Assembly: GCF_028453695.1 (NCBI RefSeq) | Contig: NC_135772.1 | Span: forward strand, 5,146,001 to 5,210,000 | Direction: 5' to 3' | DNA from: Augochlora pura | Lineage: Eukaryota; Arthropoda; Insecta; Hymenoptera; Halictidae | DNA: 64,000 nt | Shown: in pieces, positions 12,650 through 25,194 of the stretch | How the letters are laid out: the number at the start of each line of letters is the position of its first letter | How positions within the stretch are numbered: position 1 is the stretch's first letter | Position numbers and translations under genes: made by a program | The notes under the pieces: model-generated | Told to the model about the DNA's origin: nothing | What the model saw: only the letters and a program-made list of their open reading frames with translations | Database searches by the model: none

Positions 12650-13240
12650 ATGGTTTCAAATACAAAAAACGTTAAATTAATGCACAAAAGTAAGTACAAT
12701 ATTAAACTTCGGAACGATATAAAAAAACTCCAAAATATTGTTTACCATTCAATTTCATTCGAAGAAAGTATTAAAATCTTCATATAATTTAATTTTATTA
12801 CATAATTTTTTTATTATTTTCAGCTCTTTCATTCAACGCGACAAACTCACGGAGAAACAGAAAGCATTTTTTTTCTAATTTGCCTACACATTTTACTTTT
12901 ATACATTTCAATGAGTAATTTCAATTAATTCTCTTTTTTAGTGAACACAGACCAGTTGGTCAAGCATTTAAAAACAATGGCAGGTAAGCTAGGAACTTGC
13001 CCAAATTTCTGTAGGACGGCCAGATTGCGTCTTGCACGGTTTCCCACTCTCTACTTTATATGGTTTTGTATTAGTAGTGGTTATCTTTCAATGTTGACAA
13101 AGATTTTACTCTTAATTCTTTTTTTAGTTACCCCTGAAGCAACAGAGGTAACGACAGAGGCAACAACAGAGGCTACAACAGAGGCAACAACACCAACCGA
13201 GTTGCCAACTGCAACTCCGGTGGCGTTGCCTCCCCTTTAG
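12650..13240 (+). CDS. Candidate small spliced gene, Thr/Glu/Ala-rich protein of 64 residues
   Basis: I do not recognise this protein. Three segments read as exons: 12650-12689 (from ATG; donor GTAAGT), 12942-12983 (acceptor CTCTTTTTTAG, donor GTAAGC) and 13128-13240 (acceptor CTTTTTTTAG, ending at TAG). They join in one frame, with each junction after the first base of a codon, and give 64 residues. The first part is basic (MVSNTKNVKLMHK). The second exon reads MNTDQLVKHLKTMA, with its first Met codon split across the junction. The third is a low-complexity TTEA repeat followed by a Pro-rich end (VALPPL). There is no signal peptide and no membrane segment. The DNA is more AT-rich and has visibly fewer CpG than its flanks. 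The 5' side runs into the assembly gap, so upstream exons may be missing. It could be a real mini-gene, part of a larger gene, or a fragment of a mobile element. The splice sites and joint frame are seen; function is unknown. Confidence 0.35.
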
Positions 13241-13331
13241 GGTAATAAAATAATTAATACCAGCCGCACATATTACTGTACGCAGAAAGATTTCCGGCTG
13301 ATTTAATGAAATTTGTTTTTTGTTAAACCAG

Positions 13332-13418
13332 AAATGTTCCATCAGTTTAAACTATATATGCAGCAGCAGCAGCAAAAAGAAGAGGGAGTCAATGATGCTG
13401 CTAAAGTAAAGCAGCAAT
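13332..13418 (+). CDS. Candidate additional exon, Gln-rich, in phase with the preceding exons
   Basis: An 87-base segment lies between a good acceptor (T-rich stretch ending ACCAG) and a strong donor (AAT/GTAAGT). If the preceding exon is extended one base past its TAG to the donor at 13242, this exon continues the same phase without stops and encodes MFHQFKLYMQQQQQKEEG followed by a short Ala/Lys/Gln tail. The TAG at 13238-13240 would have to be skipped, read through or be a decay mutation. Like the exons before it (42 and 114 bases), its length is a multiple of three. No later exon was found. Confidence 0.28.
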
Positions 13419-13594
13419 GTAAGTTATACTTTAACATTTTTCGGGAAATTACGTAAATTAGTAGAGGCAGTACTGAAGTAATGTCTAAATTGTGTACGCA
13501 TTTACTTTTTATATATTACCGAGAAGTTTTATACTTCTGATCCCAATTCAATTACAAACATCAAAACAACTGACAAAATGAACTGCTTTATAAT

Positions 13595-14014
13595 ATGCAA
13601 ACAAGAGAGTCATATCGCAAAGCAACAATACAGACAACAACACCAAACCTAACTAATGATGACGAAATTACCCACACCAAAGCACAAAATAAAACAGAAC
13701 AATTACCACTAACCACTAACACCCATGATACTATAGGTTTGCCACATAACAATCCAATAAACAAAACGGAAAACTCTGAAGAAAATGAGTTCTTTGTCAG
13801 ACAAGAGTGCAAATTATCAATAAGTGCAATTAACAATCCTCTGTGCAAGCTGTACATAACAGATCTACTGAATTTCAGTGCTTCTATTATCGTTGTTTTC
13901 CCACTACCCGAAGCTCCGTGTATTAGTTTGTTTTTCCGAAAAGAATTTGTATTTCCGAAAAGTGTAACTCTGCTTCATTTGTTTTCTGCAAAATTCCTTT
14001 ATTTATTAAATTGA
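13595..14014 (+). CDS. Unrecognised open frame of 139 codons, Asn/Thr-rich first half
   Basis: An ATG-initiated frame starts at 13595 in the same AT-rich, CpG-poor island as the exons just upstream. The first 70 residues are polar and rich in Thr, Asn, Pro and Gln; the last 50 are hydrophobic and composition changes after about 13870. I recognise no domain. No splice site was found that would join it to the exon at 13332-13418 in frame. It may be a chance frame or the eroded coding part of a mobile element. Confidence 0.15.
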   Translation: MQTRESYRKATIQTTTPNLTNDDEITHTKAQNKTEQLPLTTNTHDTIGLPHNNPINKTENSEENEFFVRQECKLSISAINNPLCKLYITDLLNFSASIIVVFPLPEAPCISLFFRKEFVFPKSVTLLHLFSAKFLYLLN

Positions 14015-14539
14015 GCGATTCTTCAGCCGAGATATTCGTTCGGATAGTGGATAGACTCGCGATAGGGGAATCCCACATAAATGTCTGTATAAAGGAGTTG
14101 GCAAGTTCCACGGATGATATCAAGATGCCGTCGGCTAATACAGCTCGCTCGGTAGTTCGAGATAAGGGTGAGGAACCGTTTCAACGAAAGACATACCCCT
14201 TTGTCCCTCACCTTTCTTTTTTTTCCCCCCCATCAAGACGTATGCCGATATCTAAAGAATTTTGGCTTTATCTCCGCGCTTTTATCCACTAGGGAAACGA
14301 CGTACTATGACCAATAAAGAGAAATTATATTCTCTCCGAAGCGGGATTTCTGCCCGAATACCGAAATGGCGTGTACGCCCCGTTTCTCTTCGGCTATGCT
14401 ACTCGTAGAACGTGTAGAACCGCATCAGAACTGTATCGCATGCGACATTCGTACCGCTTCTCCCAGGCAGATGATCGGCCAAATTTACAGCCACCTCTTG
14501 CTGCCAAGAAATATCGCGTTGTTGTTGTAAAATATCTTG

Positions 14540-14560
14540 TTAACCCTTTGAACGGCGAGA
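14540..14560 (+). repeat. TTAA-bounded piggyBac-like terminus
   Basis: The sequence reads TTAACCCTTTGAACGGCGAG. It is one of the best matches in the window to the CCCTTTG start seen at 35102. A partner end was not identified. Confidence 0.3.
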
Positions 14561-17352
14561 GTACCGATTACCGAGCGTGCTTCTATCCGAAAGCTACGTT
14601 ATTAAATTAAAGACGGGTTCCTAAACTCTACAAAGTGTATAGCTCGACGTGGCTATAATATAATCATGGCTCGACGATACCGACCGAAATTAAGGCGGTG
14701 ATTTGAAGGGAAGTGGGCCACCCTCGGCACAAAGAACCGTTGTTTGTTCTCGGTAAGCGTTGTTTCTAAGAAGGTGCCGCTCGGTCCCGGAAGATTCGTT
14801 TTCCAGACGAAGTAGCTAATGTCCGTCCACCTTAATTGCTTGACGGAGCGTGTGAGAGGAACCGACACAGCGGACAGGGCGACCATGATTCGTGACCACC
14901 TGTCCATGATGAACTTCCCTTCAGAAGCGCGCGCGCACACACGCGCGTATGGTGCCGTGTACGGCGTGTACCCTGTGGGTAGTACGCTATTTGTTAATGC
15001 TGGTATGATCATCATGTGGCCTCTGTACAAACATGTCAAGTTGTCGCGGCGTAGCGACTCTATTCGTTGGCCAGGAACAGTTGGCCGGCCGGTCAGTGTT
15101 GCGTGTCACGGCGCTGTCGCTATTTAACCTTCTATCAGATGCGTCTTTCGCGCCATTCATGCGATACGCGCATTAATGGCACCTGCTGAAGCCCTAGTTT
15201 CAGCGGCTGTTTCGGTCACATATTCGTTACGTAATGGCGATTTACTTAACGCCGCCGCGCCGCGGAACAACAACCGACCAGTTACACGCCCGACCAATCC
15301 TAAATTCCGCTCTTTTGAAACAATCTGTGTGCTGGGGCTAGCCTTTTTATCTGGCCATTATCGCGTCGGTCCACGTAAAAAGGCTGCTATGCGCGTAGAT
15401 AATCGTCCCCCCCCAGTTCCTCTCGAAAAAATGTTCACGTTAATTGGGACCAATAGCCTCTGAGTTATTGACGACGCGCACGTTCCAAACATCAGAATTT
15501 AGGGAACAGACGCTTTACCAATTTATTCATTCTGGAGACCGTATATTTCAAACAGAAATGTTTCTCTTTCCTTCGAACTTAGTTCAGTGTATTTATTCAA
15601 ATCAACTATCGTCTATTCGCGTTTATCATAATTGCACAAAATCTGCAGTCTATTCTTGTGACTCAAGAAGAATCTGCACACAATTCTTAAAAAAAAAAAA
15701 AAATAAATGGAGCAATAGTTGTTGTGACAATGAAAATTCAAGTTTCGTCTAAACACGTAGACGTAAGATTCTGTTCCCCGTATCGTGTTTGAACGGTAAG
15801 TGGAATGTGGGAAACAAATTTGGGTGGTCTATTTTAAGCGTCCCATCGAGCGAGGTGAAACCGATTTTTCTTTTCCGTCGAACGGGTTTCCTGCCTGGTC
15901 TATGGGATCGTGCGCGCGACGCGCTGCGTGCAACACGGTCTATGAGATTGACTCCTTTAATACCGAAAGAACATTATCGAGAAATCTTGGTGACGACCGC
16001 TTTATTAATATTCCGGATTAGAATAGCCGGGCATGATTCACGGAACCGGGCTTTTGTGCGAGCCCGAAGGAGAGTTCCGGGGACACTTACAGCATAAATA
16101 ACGATATCTCCCCTGGTCCGCATTCAGCTGCCGCTCCCTAACCAATGGGTGCCGCCTGCTATCACCGAAAGTGACTGACAAGCACTCCATCAGCATCATA
16201 TTTCGTAAACATAACGAGATTAGGTCGCATTGTGACGGGACTCGAAGTTAATTTACATTCTAATCCCTGCATGCTACTGCTGCATCTCGCGCCCCTCCCA
16301 GTCCCTCCCAGCCCCACCACCACACTTCGACGCTCGACGAACCACGATCCCGGAAACCGCTATCGGCCGGTTACCAGTTTTATTATTTGCCGGGTCGTCG
16401 AAACGCGAGTACCCGACCGTAATGCCTCCGGATTAATTTCCTACGGTCTGCCGCCTTTTGTAATGTTTATAATAAGCATTTCGTTGAGTGCCGTTTCGTT
16501 TGCATAGGCTGACAGTTCCTTCTTTCCGACGAAAATGATATTCATGGAAATGAGGTGAACTAGTAACATAGGTTTTTGGTTGTGGAGCGTTGAATAATAC
16601 ATGAAATATAAGAGGAAGACATGGAGCACGTTGAATGAATTGTACTTCGTATAATAAGTTGTCAAATTACTTCCGGGTGGTCTCAGAACTTTGTCACATT
16701 ATTCATTGAACCTTCGCGTCCTATTCAAATCTTCTGACGGAATTAAAAAGTATCTTATCTTGCATGCATTTATACGGGGACCGCGCGCGCCTTAACCATC
16801 GAGATTGATAGTGCTGGGAATTTTCGTGGAACGAAAAAACCGATGAAAGAACGAATAAATTTGCTATTTCGAACAATCGGTGCGCGCGTATTTGTATTTC
16901 GCAGAGAAATCCGGGGGACAAGCGGCGGAGGCGCGAAATGAATATTCGCGATAAAAGCAACGAATCCCATCGAAATAACGCGAATTCGCAAAGCTCGGGG
17001 AACAAAGGAAGAAAGAAACACGAACGAATGGAAATGGCGAATCCGTACGCAAAAGGATCCTACAGAGGTTATGATGGATACGCGTCTATATCAAACTATC
17101 AGCGGCGTCTTAGCGGAGGGTGCTGGCATCGTTATGGGCACGACGTTGACGGACGGCTCTCTTACGCTCGGTTGACGGGAAACACAAATTGTGGGCGCAG
17201 CTGCGCCGATAGTAATCAAGAAACACGGTAGGTAGCGGAGTAGAGTGGCCGGATAATAATTCTCTCTCTGTCCGTGGAAGCGTGTACACACACGCCCTGG
17301 GTTATAGACTAGGAAGAGACGTGCGGTGAACAGACAGGAAGGAGCACTATAC

Positions 17353-17411
17353 AGGGAGGAAGGGGAGAAGGGGCAGAGAGAGAGAGAGAGAGAGGGAGAG
17401 AGGGAGAGAGA
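17353..17411 (+). repeat. GA-rich microsatellite
   Basis: Irregular GGA/GAGA repeats run for about 60 bases. They create artefactual Arg/Glu-rich frames on the plus strand and Ser/Leu-rich frames on the minus strand. Confidence 0.9.
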
Positions 17412-18924
17412 CCGAGCGTGCAAGCGAGAGGATGGGACAAGGCTGGTGGCACTTTACAGGAAAACGATGTTGATCCAGGTCGATACCTGTCATCCGTTGG
17501 CCGATGCACTGTCGAGATTGCTCCCAGTTCAGGACCCGTCTCACTTTACATTGATATTCGTGCGTCCCCCTGTCCTGTACTCCTCTATAGCCGCGTACAA
17601 TGAAGGCCGACCTTAGTTTGGTAGTGACGACAGCGACGGTATGGTATCCGACTTCAAAAGGTGCAAACCCCTCGGTTATATGAAAAACGCGGCGCACATA
17701 CAGCGCCGCACCGCTCATTCAAACTTTGTAGCCCGTCTGAAATGTTCGGTCGAGTGGCGGCACGGTGTTACCGTAATTACAGAGAATCTCATTTATTTCA
17801 GCGCATGGGAAATTGGTTTCAAGGGGACGCTTTCGTGGCCGCAGATATTCAGAGCAAATAAAACACATCAATTTTTTCAGAAAATCGTAGCGTTGCTGGA
17901 TTTATAAATTTTCAAAAATAATATTTTTTTATCGAAAATTAAGGGTCTAATATCGATTTTGAGAAGGGTGGATGTCTAGTTTGAATTACAGAGACATTTG
18001 AAAGCTTCGTCTAACACGGAGTACAAAATGGAAAAATAAATTTCGTTTTATTTTTACGACTATGCGGGTACGAATGGGCTTTACACCTTTGCTTTTTTTT
18101 CGTTGAGAACTCAACCGACAATAAGTTGCGTTAGTAAGCTTAACTAAGGTTACGTTACACGGCTACCGGCGTGTTACCCGGAGAACATAAGCTTCTTTGC
18201 GATGTAACACCGATTTAACAGTTGGCGAACATATCGGCGCTAATATCGCGATTACATCTTTCTTGCGCTACCTTTTAGGCGTGGCAAATTGTTCGCTGAC
18301 ATGTAATAGCGTGATTAACGGAAATTACTTTTTGTCGATTGCGCTGAGTCATCCATGAATCACTCTGCGTCAAACGTAAATTCGTACTTAACTCTCGCGA
18401 TAGAACGTTGCTCGATTCGCTGCGATTCCAAGGAAATCGTTCTTTGCGACTTAGAATTGCTGCTCTTTTTTTCACCCTACAGTTTTTGCAAGAAGAAAAT
18501 TCCTTGCGGATGCATCGATTACGTGGACACGGTAATTATGGCGTCGATATGCTCTTTTCTGTACGAGACAAGAGACTCCCGAGTGTTATTTAATTGTCGA
18601 AAATTAGTTGCACGGCGGCGAAACTTCCGAATTTATTCGGCTCCGGTTATCGCATTAACACAAGCGCGATAGGAAAACGCGCGCGTGTGTAATGGTAGGG
18701 AGCCAGGGCGAACATTTATTTTGCAAAGGCAGCGGGCAAAAAAAATGGCCGAGAGACAGTTCAAAATTTACCGCTGTCGGATAGAGGAGTGGTCCCATGG
18801 CGGACTGTCAGCTGTTTTTCGAACTCTGTCAATTCTTGTCAGTTGCACCGTCCAGTTTAGCATAAAAATGCTGTTACGGTAGATGGTCGGCTTTCGAAGG
18901 CTTTGGCCGACACGGTACAAACGT

Positions 18925-19024
18925 ATCGTATATCAAAGCAGGCGGCCATGGCCACGGGAAAATAAGAAAGTTTTTGTTCTTTTTACGGAGCCACGGTCGC
19001 CGTGGGCGGTGTCTGATATACGAT
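18925..19024 (+). repeat. 100-base imperfect inverted repeat
   Basis: ATCGTATATCA (18925-18935) is the exact reverse complement of TGATATACGAT (19014-19024). Inside, GCCACGG can pair with the CCGTGGGC region near 19000-19007, and AAAATAAGAA with a T-rich TTCTTTTT. The whole could fold as a hairpin with asymmetric internal loops. No known microRNA seed was recognised. Confidence 0.4.
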
Positions 19025-19029
19025 CGGAG

Positions 19030-22000
19030 TTCAGCATTTTGTTGACGAAAAAGCTACTACCTTGGCTCGGATTTTTCTACTTTGAATACGAAAAACATAA
19101 ATATTACGTTATTTTGAAAAACCAAGCTGCGCGCCGTTTAGAATCCGCGAAACGCGTGTAGACGTCACCAAACGAGCCTACTTGGCTGTCCGAAGCAGCG
19201 TGTAAAGTTGCTACGCGAGCGTAAAATTATTAAACGGTTAATTCGACCAATGAGAAATTTTAACTAAATTAAATTAATTGGTTAACAATGAATCTAGCAT
19301 TGTCTTGCCAAAGTCGAAGCTAACATTGTTTTACGGAGAGCTATACATGTATGATTACGTGTATCGTAAAATGACAAGTAACACAGCAGGTCCTGTAGAC
19401 AAGATTTTTAAGTAAAAGTAACCAGACAGTTGCCGCCGGCAAGATACGATTATTAAAGTAAATAAGAAAATTGAGCGGACACATGTCGACTGATAAAGGT
19501 AGAATAAGTTTGAATGGAAAAAAGAGGAAACGGAATCAGATAATGCCAGAGGCCGCGATAATTATTTACCGTGGGACGAGACGACGTCGCCGTCGTGGTC
19601 GCTAAAATGCTGAAAATTCATTAAACCGTTCTGAAATCGATACCCTTACGCGTGTGCAGCCACATAGGACGAACGCAAATTCCTCGGTATACCAGTTTGG
19701 GCCTATTCCCGGGATGCCTATTTAACTACTGTAGTTAACGTAATATGACATCCGCCACGGCAAGCGATTACGGGGAACACGCGATGCAAATTTACGGTAT
19801 TATCGTAATAAACAGGTTATAAAGGCTGATAGCTTCCTCGTGTATTGAAATTATACTGCAGCAGTACGGTTTCTGCACGTACATTGCCACTATGTAAACG
19901 TGTGTTTTATATCACCGCGTGTGCGACGCGCTCGCCTCGAATACGTGTGCGTGCGTCTCTCCGCGTGTGATTTCTACATATGCGCGTCGGTGCGGACGGG
20001 GTGTGCGCGCGCGTTTCTGTGTGTGCGTGTGTGTGCGCGCATATAGAGGAGTGCGTTATTAAGAATGTTAACGTATGTTCGTGACGGGTTGTCAGGAACC
20101 CCCTTATCCGGCTGAACTCGCCTCGGATGGTAGATATAAATATGCAATAGCGCTTGTCATGCGCAGCGCCTAATAATTGAATGTATAATAAAGAAGGCGT
20201 CGCTCGGTGTCATGCTGACAGACTACAGAAAGACTACGAGTGAGAGGATCACGCAGCCAGACGTCAACTTTCAATTTTATTTGCTTCTTTCGCCGTTCCT
20301 CGCCGCCTCGTCCGCCTCGCCGCCTCGCCGCGCGCGGCTCTGCTGCTCCGTTTTTCTGTCTTTTGTAATTTCACTCGACAATGCCTGCTAAATATGCCAT
20401 CGATATTATCGCGAACTTCGGGCGTTACCACCACCGTTTCGCTGTCGCCTGGTGCCCACGTTTCTTTATTCAGCCTCGGCGTGTATTTCAAGAACGTGAA
20501 ACTTAAGCGCGACGCGGCTACACATTGTGTTACCGGCAATTCGCTTTCGACACAATAAACGTTCCTGACAATTGCGTCATAATTGGCACCTCCAGCAGGA
20601 TTATTGTGCGCGCGAAAGTTATTCCGCGAACTAACGATTCGACCGTGTTGAAACATTTTCTACGAACATGGTTGCGTTCCTTGAAATTATCTGGAGGAAA
20701 GTTGCCGATTTCAACCAGATATAATCTGCTTAGAGTGACAACTATAATAACTGACTAGTATTAATGCAAACTGTTCTCTGTAGGAAAAATAAAACGATTC
20801 AGATCTAATAACATTCTTGCAGGATTCGCAGCAGGGTTCTTTTACAAGTGATGCAAAACAATCTAACACGTAAAAGAAATGTAAGAAACAAGATGTTAAT
20901 TTTGATTCCCTTAGGCGATAACTTGGCCCTTCTAATCGTGTTTGTAAAGCTTGGGGCAATCTGTTTGTCTTTTCGGTTGCTGCTGCACGGTGTTCCCCAG
21001 GGGTGGCGGCGTTCCATTCATAAAAATATTACGGAAATGACAGTGGTGGACGATGGTGAGCGTACAGGAAGAGGGCTGCAAACGGCCGATTCGATAACCA
21101 TTCGAGACTGAGAGTGCCCTTCACCTCCCTGACAGCTACGTAAACACTGAACTGACGTTTAGAATAGCTCTTATTTATTCTAACCTGTTTATTTAGGCTG
21201 CCGGGATCGCATTACCTGAGAGCCTTCGAGTGGCAGGGAGAGAAGACTACCGTTGTCAGCACTGAACTCACTGTCACGCGTCAGCCCATCAGGCTACAAT
21301 ATCAACATGTGGAGCCGCATATGAATGCCTGCCTACCGACGCTAACAAATGGAAATTCGAAGACAATCGTTTTACAATTAGGCTCTCAGACCCTATTGTA
21401 TTTCCATCGTTTTCTATTAACCCAAGGAAAAGTGGGTCTCGAGACTTATATATATGTATCAATGCTGCAACCGCGCGTGGGTCGAAGTCCTTTGTTGCTG
21501 ACGCGTTATTTTGCATAAAACAGAATCGCGTAGCTCAAGAAAATGGGCAAGAGCTTATCTTCGGTATCCGACAATTTATCTGGCATTTGTTCGAATCGTT
21601 GTACGAGTACGTCAACGTAATTTCCAGGTCATTAATAATTATACGAAGCTATTAATAAACCGTCATCGATCATATTTCTCAATCGTCGCGTTTCAAATTC
21701 TTATCTTCGAGATATCAGTTTTACCGAGCCGCGTTTAATCGCGTGTTGCGTCAAATCGGCATTTTATTTCGGCGAGTTTCTCTCAATCATTCGACAAGAA
21801 TATCGCATGCGCCGCGCGATATTGTAACCTGAAAATCTACTTCTTACAATGCCACGATAAGAATTTTAAAATTGATATAAACGACTCGACCTATCGTGTA
21901 ACCCGACGTTCGCGTTGCATAGAGCCTACTGTCAACGTGCATTACGAATGCTAATGTCACGTTACGATTCCATGCCTGCACGGCAGGTATTAGGTTAGCA

Positions 22001-25000
22001 TAGTAATTGCGCATGCATGAATACTTTTATCTAATAACGGCACCGACAATTAGTCCGACTGAATGTTTTAATGATCGTAAACGTTTTAATATATTTCTGT
22101 TCTATCGTTACTGTTTATTAAATCTTCAAGGAACACCACGCTGTACCGTTGGGAAAAACAATAAAAGGCTAGTCCTTCTCAGGACTCGCGAAGGATATTT
22201 AATATACTGTAAAAGGATTAATTTCTCCTTGCTCTAATCCACGTCCCTCATATCCGGACCGACTAAAAAGAGCGGTTTATAAAATGCGCTCCGAGAGGAC
22301 GATTGAAAATATTATCGGCGTGAATTTTCCTTCCGCGGCGAACGCGTTCCCGCAATTTCACGTAATTACAGCGATTTTCCGTTATTAAATGCCGACCGGG
22401 CAAAAACTTTCCCGATGCCTGCGAGAGTAAATGATTTTCGAACACCCGGTGTACGGACTGGAAGCGTAATGTATTATACCAGCTAGGCAGGTATATTACA
22501 GGGAACCGCAGTTATGTGCGACGGGCTATGATTGATGACAAGTCGTTGCCTGTTATGAATATAATATCGATCAATCACGCTATTTACCGGACGAATGCAT
22601 AGGCCCATTCTATCATCCTCCTGTGCTTGCTTACCAACCTATCTATATCTATTTCGACTTGACCCGCTTCCATCGAAACTAAAACTCATTTCTTTTTTAT
22701 TACGCGTGTACTTGGAATCATGCGCGACGCCCGATTCCGAGAGATGCCCGAGACCCTTGTCGCGATCCTAAGCGAATCAACCCTTTCGTGACGGCGATAC
22801 CTTTTTTTTTTCTTTATGGAACATTTTACTTGTCCACCGACCTGTCTCCCTCGCCATCTCTGGTTATCAGCCGTAATCGATGACTAATCCGAATCGATTT
22901 TTTATTTCCGTATGACGCGTCTATTTCGTTACGATTTTATACATGTAACAGTGTCAATCGATCACTCAGATATTCGAGTCTCCTGTAACTGGGGAAACGT
23001 CGTCAAGAATTTAAATCGATACGCGTAATTTTGTTATTTTCAACTGTTTTGGTATTCTCGCGTGGACGCAAATGGAATAATCGAGGAGAAAAGAAAAAAA
23101 CATCGACAAAGTTCAAGATCGACGGATTAAATTTAAAAGTTCAATCGCTTTTTTCGTGGTTAATCTACGCAGACGCTGGCTAATGCATATTTGTTTCTTT
23201 CAGCGTGATTCTTTGAAGCAAAAAGAACTCTTTCGATAGTTTTACGGTTTGCAATCTTTATTGTAAATACAGACGGATATAAATGTGAACGTGCCTGCCA
23301 CGGTTCACCGCGAAACCGTCGAACGCTTTGCGAATATGTTCTTAATTAAGCAGAAATTGATGAAGTCGTTAGGGAGATTTCATCTTATCAGATTTTACGG
23401 CTGTAACAGGAATGTAAGTATTAATGCAATTAAATGTCCAATTACAGACCCGATCCATTCAGAATTGATGGAGAACAGTCTGGCACCAATATTTTTAGTC
23501 TCCGGGCGGTTTTTAATCGAAGAGTCGTCTGCACTATCAAAAATATACAAAATTACCACGTCCGTTGAAATTTCACGAATAAAGAAATACCACAGATGTC
23601 GCAACATTTTCAAGCAAAAATCGACGGCGGAGAAACAAAGACCGAGGAAGAATATTTTTCCCATATCATTGGGAATATGTTTTTCAAGCAACTGATTTAT
23701 TCATTGCTTATATGATTTAGTCCTAGGGACTGACTCCGCCTGAAGATATGCCATAGTTTAACATAACAACCCCTTTTTGTGAAAGTTGCTTAAGCATCGT
23801 TGGAGTTATTAAATCAACTCGAGGAGATTTCTTGTTGGCCATATTCTAAATTGTGTTTTTTTTTATTTCCTGTGATTATTTCGAGCTTTTCGGATCTCTC
23901 GAGAAGCGACTGGTTTTGTCTGGAGTGGCTTCCAGCTCTTTGAGGAATGAAACGTGTTTGAACGGAAAAGGAGGCATCCTCGTCGAAGGAGGCGTGGCTC
24001 CGAACCGTGCTAACGACTCTCGCAAAATGTTCCCCTGTGCTCAGACCGCCATCTTGAAAACTCAACATGACGTTAAACGAACTGCGCCCGAATGAGGAAC
24101 TTCGAAACGAGGAGCTAACGAGACCGTTCGCTGCAGGAATCATTCATCATCTGGCGTATTTAACGCATGGGCCTGTCAGCAACAATTGAATTTCGGAATT
24201 TCTTAAAATCTTAAAAAAAATCTATAAATACAAATTCCTCCTTCGACTTTTTAGATGAGCAAGTACATCCCTAAATAATTGAACACTGGGCTTGGATAAA
24301 ATAATCTGTAGTTTCTCATTGAAATTAATTTCCGACTAATAGCGATAAAAGAAAGCAGCATTAAATCAGTGGAACGCGAAATCCGTCGCAACGGCGGCGC
24401 AAACATCGAAAAAGTCTATTAAGACGGTTAGGAACGACTCGAAAGAAAAGATGGAACGCGTTATCCCACGCGTCAAGCGTATTCGATCGTTATCGAACGT
24501 TATTACTTTCTTGGCGCGGCGCAGACGTTAGACCCTAATATGCATATGTAAACGACACGGGTTACAAGTTAGAAAGTTGCAGAGAGCTCGGTTTACGTAA
24601 GCACCGGATGCCCGGCGTCATCGTTTCTGTTTCCAGTACTCTTATTCTCGAATCTGCATTTACGGAGAGGCAAACAAAAGGAGAGGGGCGAGAGGGTGCC
24701 AGGTTTTCTTTGAAAGGGCAACGATTTAAAGCTGGGATATACATTCGAAAAGGTACGGGCCGACCGTGCGATATCTGATCATCGTTTCCGCGCGCTGTCT
24801 CCTTCGCTGGGACAGTACTCGACTATCGGGAGCTTATATACATTTTTTGGCTAACAAAAGGTCGTTAAAAATCCGTTAGATACGGCTGTCAGATAGGCGC
24901 GGCTCTAGTGTGCGGTTACGGGAGAAGCTCTCAAGTTGAGCTCTTTGTGCGTGATTTGAATGCAATCGGAGGGATGCCGTACGGTCGCCAGAGAGAGCAA

Positions 25001-25130
25001 AGGGAGAGGAGGAGAAAAGTAGGGGATTGTCAGGAGGTGGGGTTACCGGTGCTAATCTCCGATCAGTGTCGAGAGCGTAACGCGATCCGACACGACGTGA
25101 CGTGATCCAGACTCGATAGCCAGCAAATAC
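19030..25130. other. Non-coding stretch, no gene recognised
   Basis: No gene is recognisable. The longest frame without repeats, 23285-23695, begins at GTG, not ATG, and has no motif; a minus-strand frame at 20264-20656 ends in an Arg/Ala-rich tail produced by CpG-rich DNA. At 22789 there is a diverged AACCCTTTCGTGACGG, reminiscent of the TTAACCCTTT ends listed elsewhere. Confidence 0.55.
20001..20042 (+). repeat. Alternating GT/GC tract
   Basis: GTGTGCGCGCGCG followed by GTGTGTGCGTGTGTGTGCGC is an alternating purine-pyrimidine run with one short interruption. Such runs can adopt left-handed Z-DNA. Similar shorter tracts occur at 2061, 14927, 38062, 39738 and 47588. Confidence 0.75.
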
Positions 25131-25136
25131 AACCCT

Positions 25137-25190
25137 GCAGCAGCAGCAGCAGCAGCAGCGGCGGCAGTGGCAGCAGCGGCAGCAGCAGCC
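25137..25190 (+). repeat. CAG/CGG trinucleotide repeat
   Basis: Seven or more uninterrupted GCA units are followed by interrupted GGC, AGT and GCA units, over about 54 bases. It could encode a Gln, Ala or Ser tract, but no sustained open frame or splice sites surround it, so it is treated as a microsatellite. Confidence 0.85.
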
Positions 25191-25194
25191 TTGC

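Larger units (their letters stand above)
14020..18920. other. CpG-rich non-coding DNA, no gene recognised
   Basis: There are many short frames on both strands and none has family motifs. The stretch contains a piggyBac-like TTAA end at 14540, an alternating GC/AC tract at 14927-14948, a C-rich patch at about 16290-16325 and the GA tract at 17353-17411. A short frame near 17098-17167 reads like SGVLAEGAGIVMGTTLTDGS, but it is closed by stops and has no splice support. Confidence 0.55.

Noticed and set aside
17091..17231. Short Gly/Ala/Thr-rich peptide resembling a coding exon (SGVLAEGAGIVMGTTLTDGS)
   Set aside because: Closed by stops within about 30 codons, no clear acceptor or donor, and no family match known to me.
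23285..23695. A 136-codon plus-strand frame
   Set aside because: It begins at GTG, is Ile/Lys/Ser-rich without motif, and is overlapped by a 98-codon frame on the other strand.
25137..25190. CAG run as a polyglutamine-coding exon
   Set aside because: No long open frame or splice sites surround it, and the repeat is interrupted as in ordinary microsatellites.
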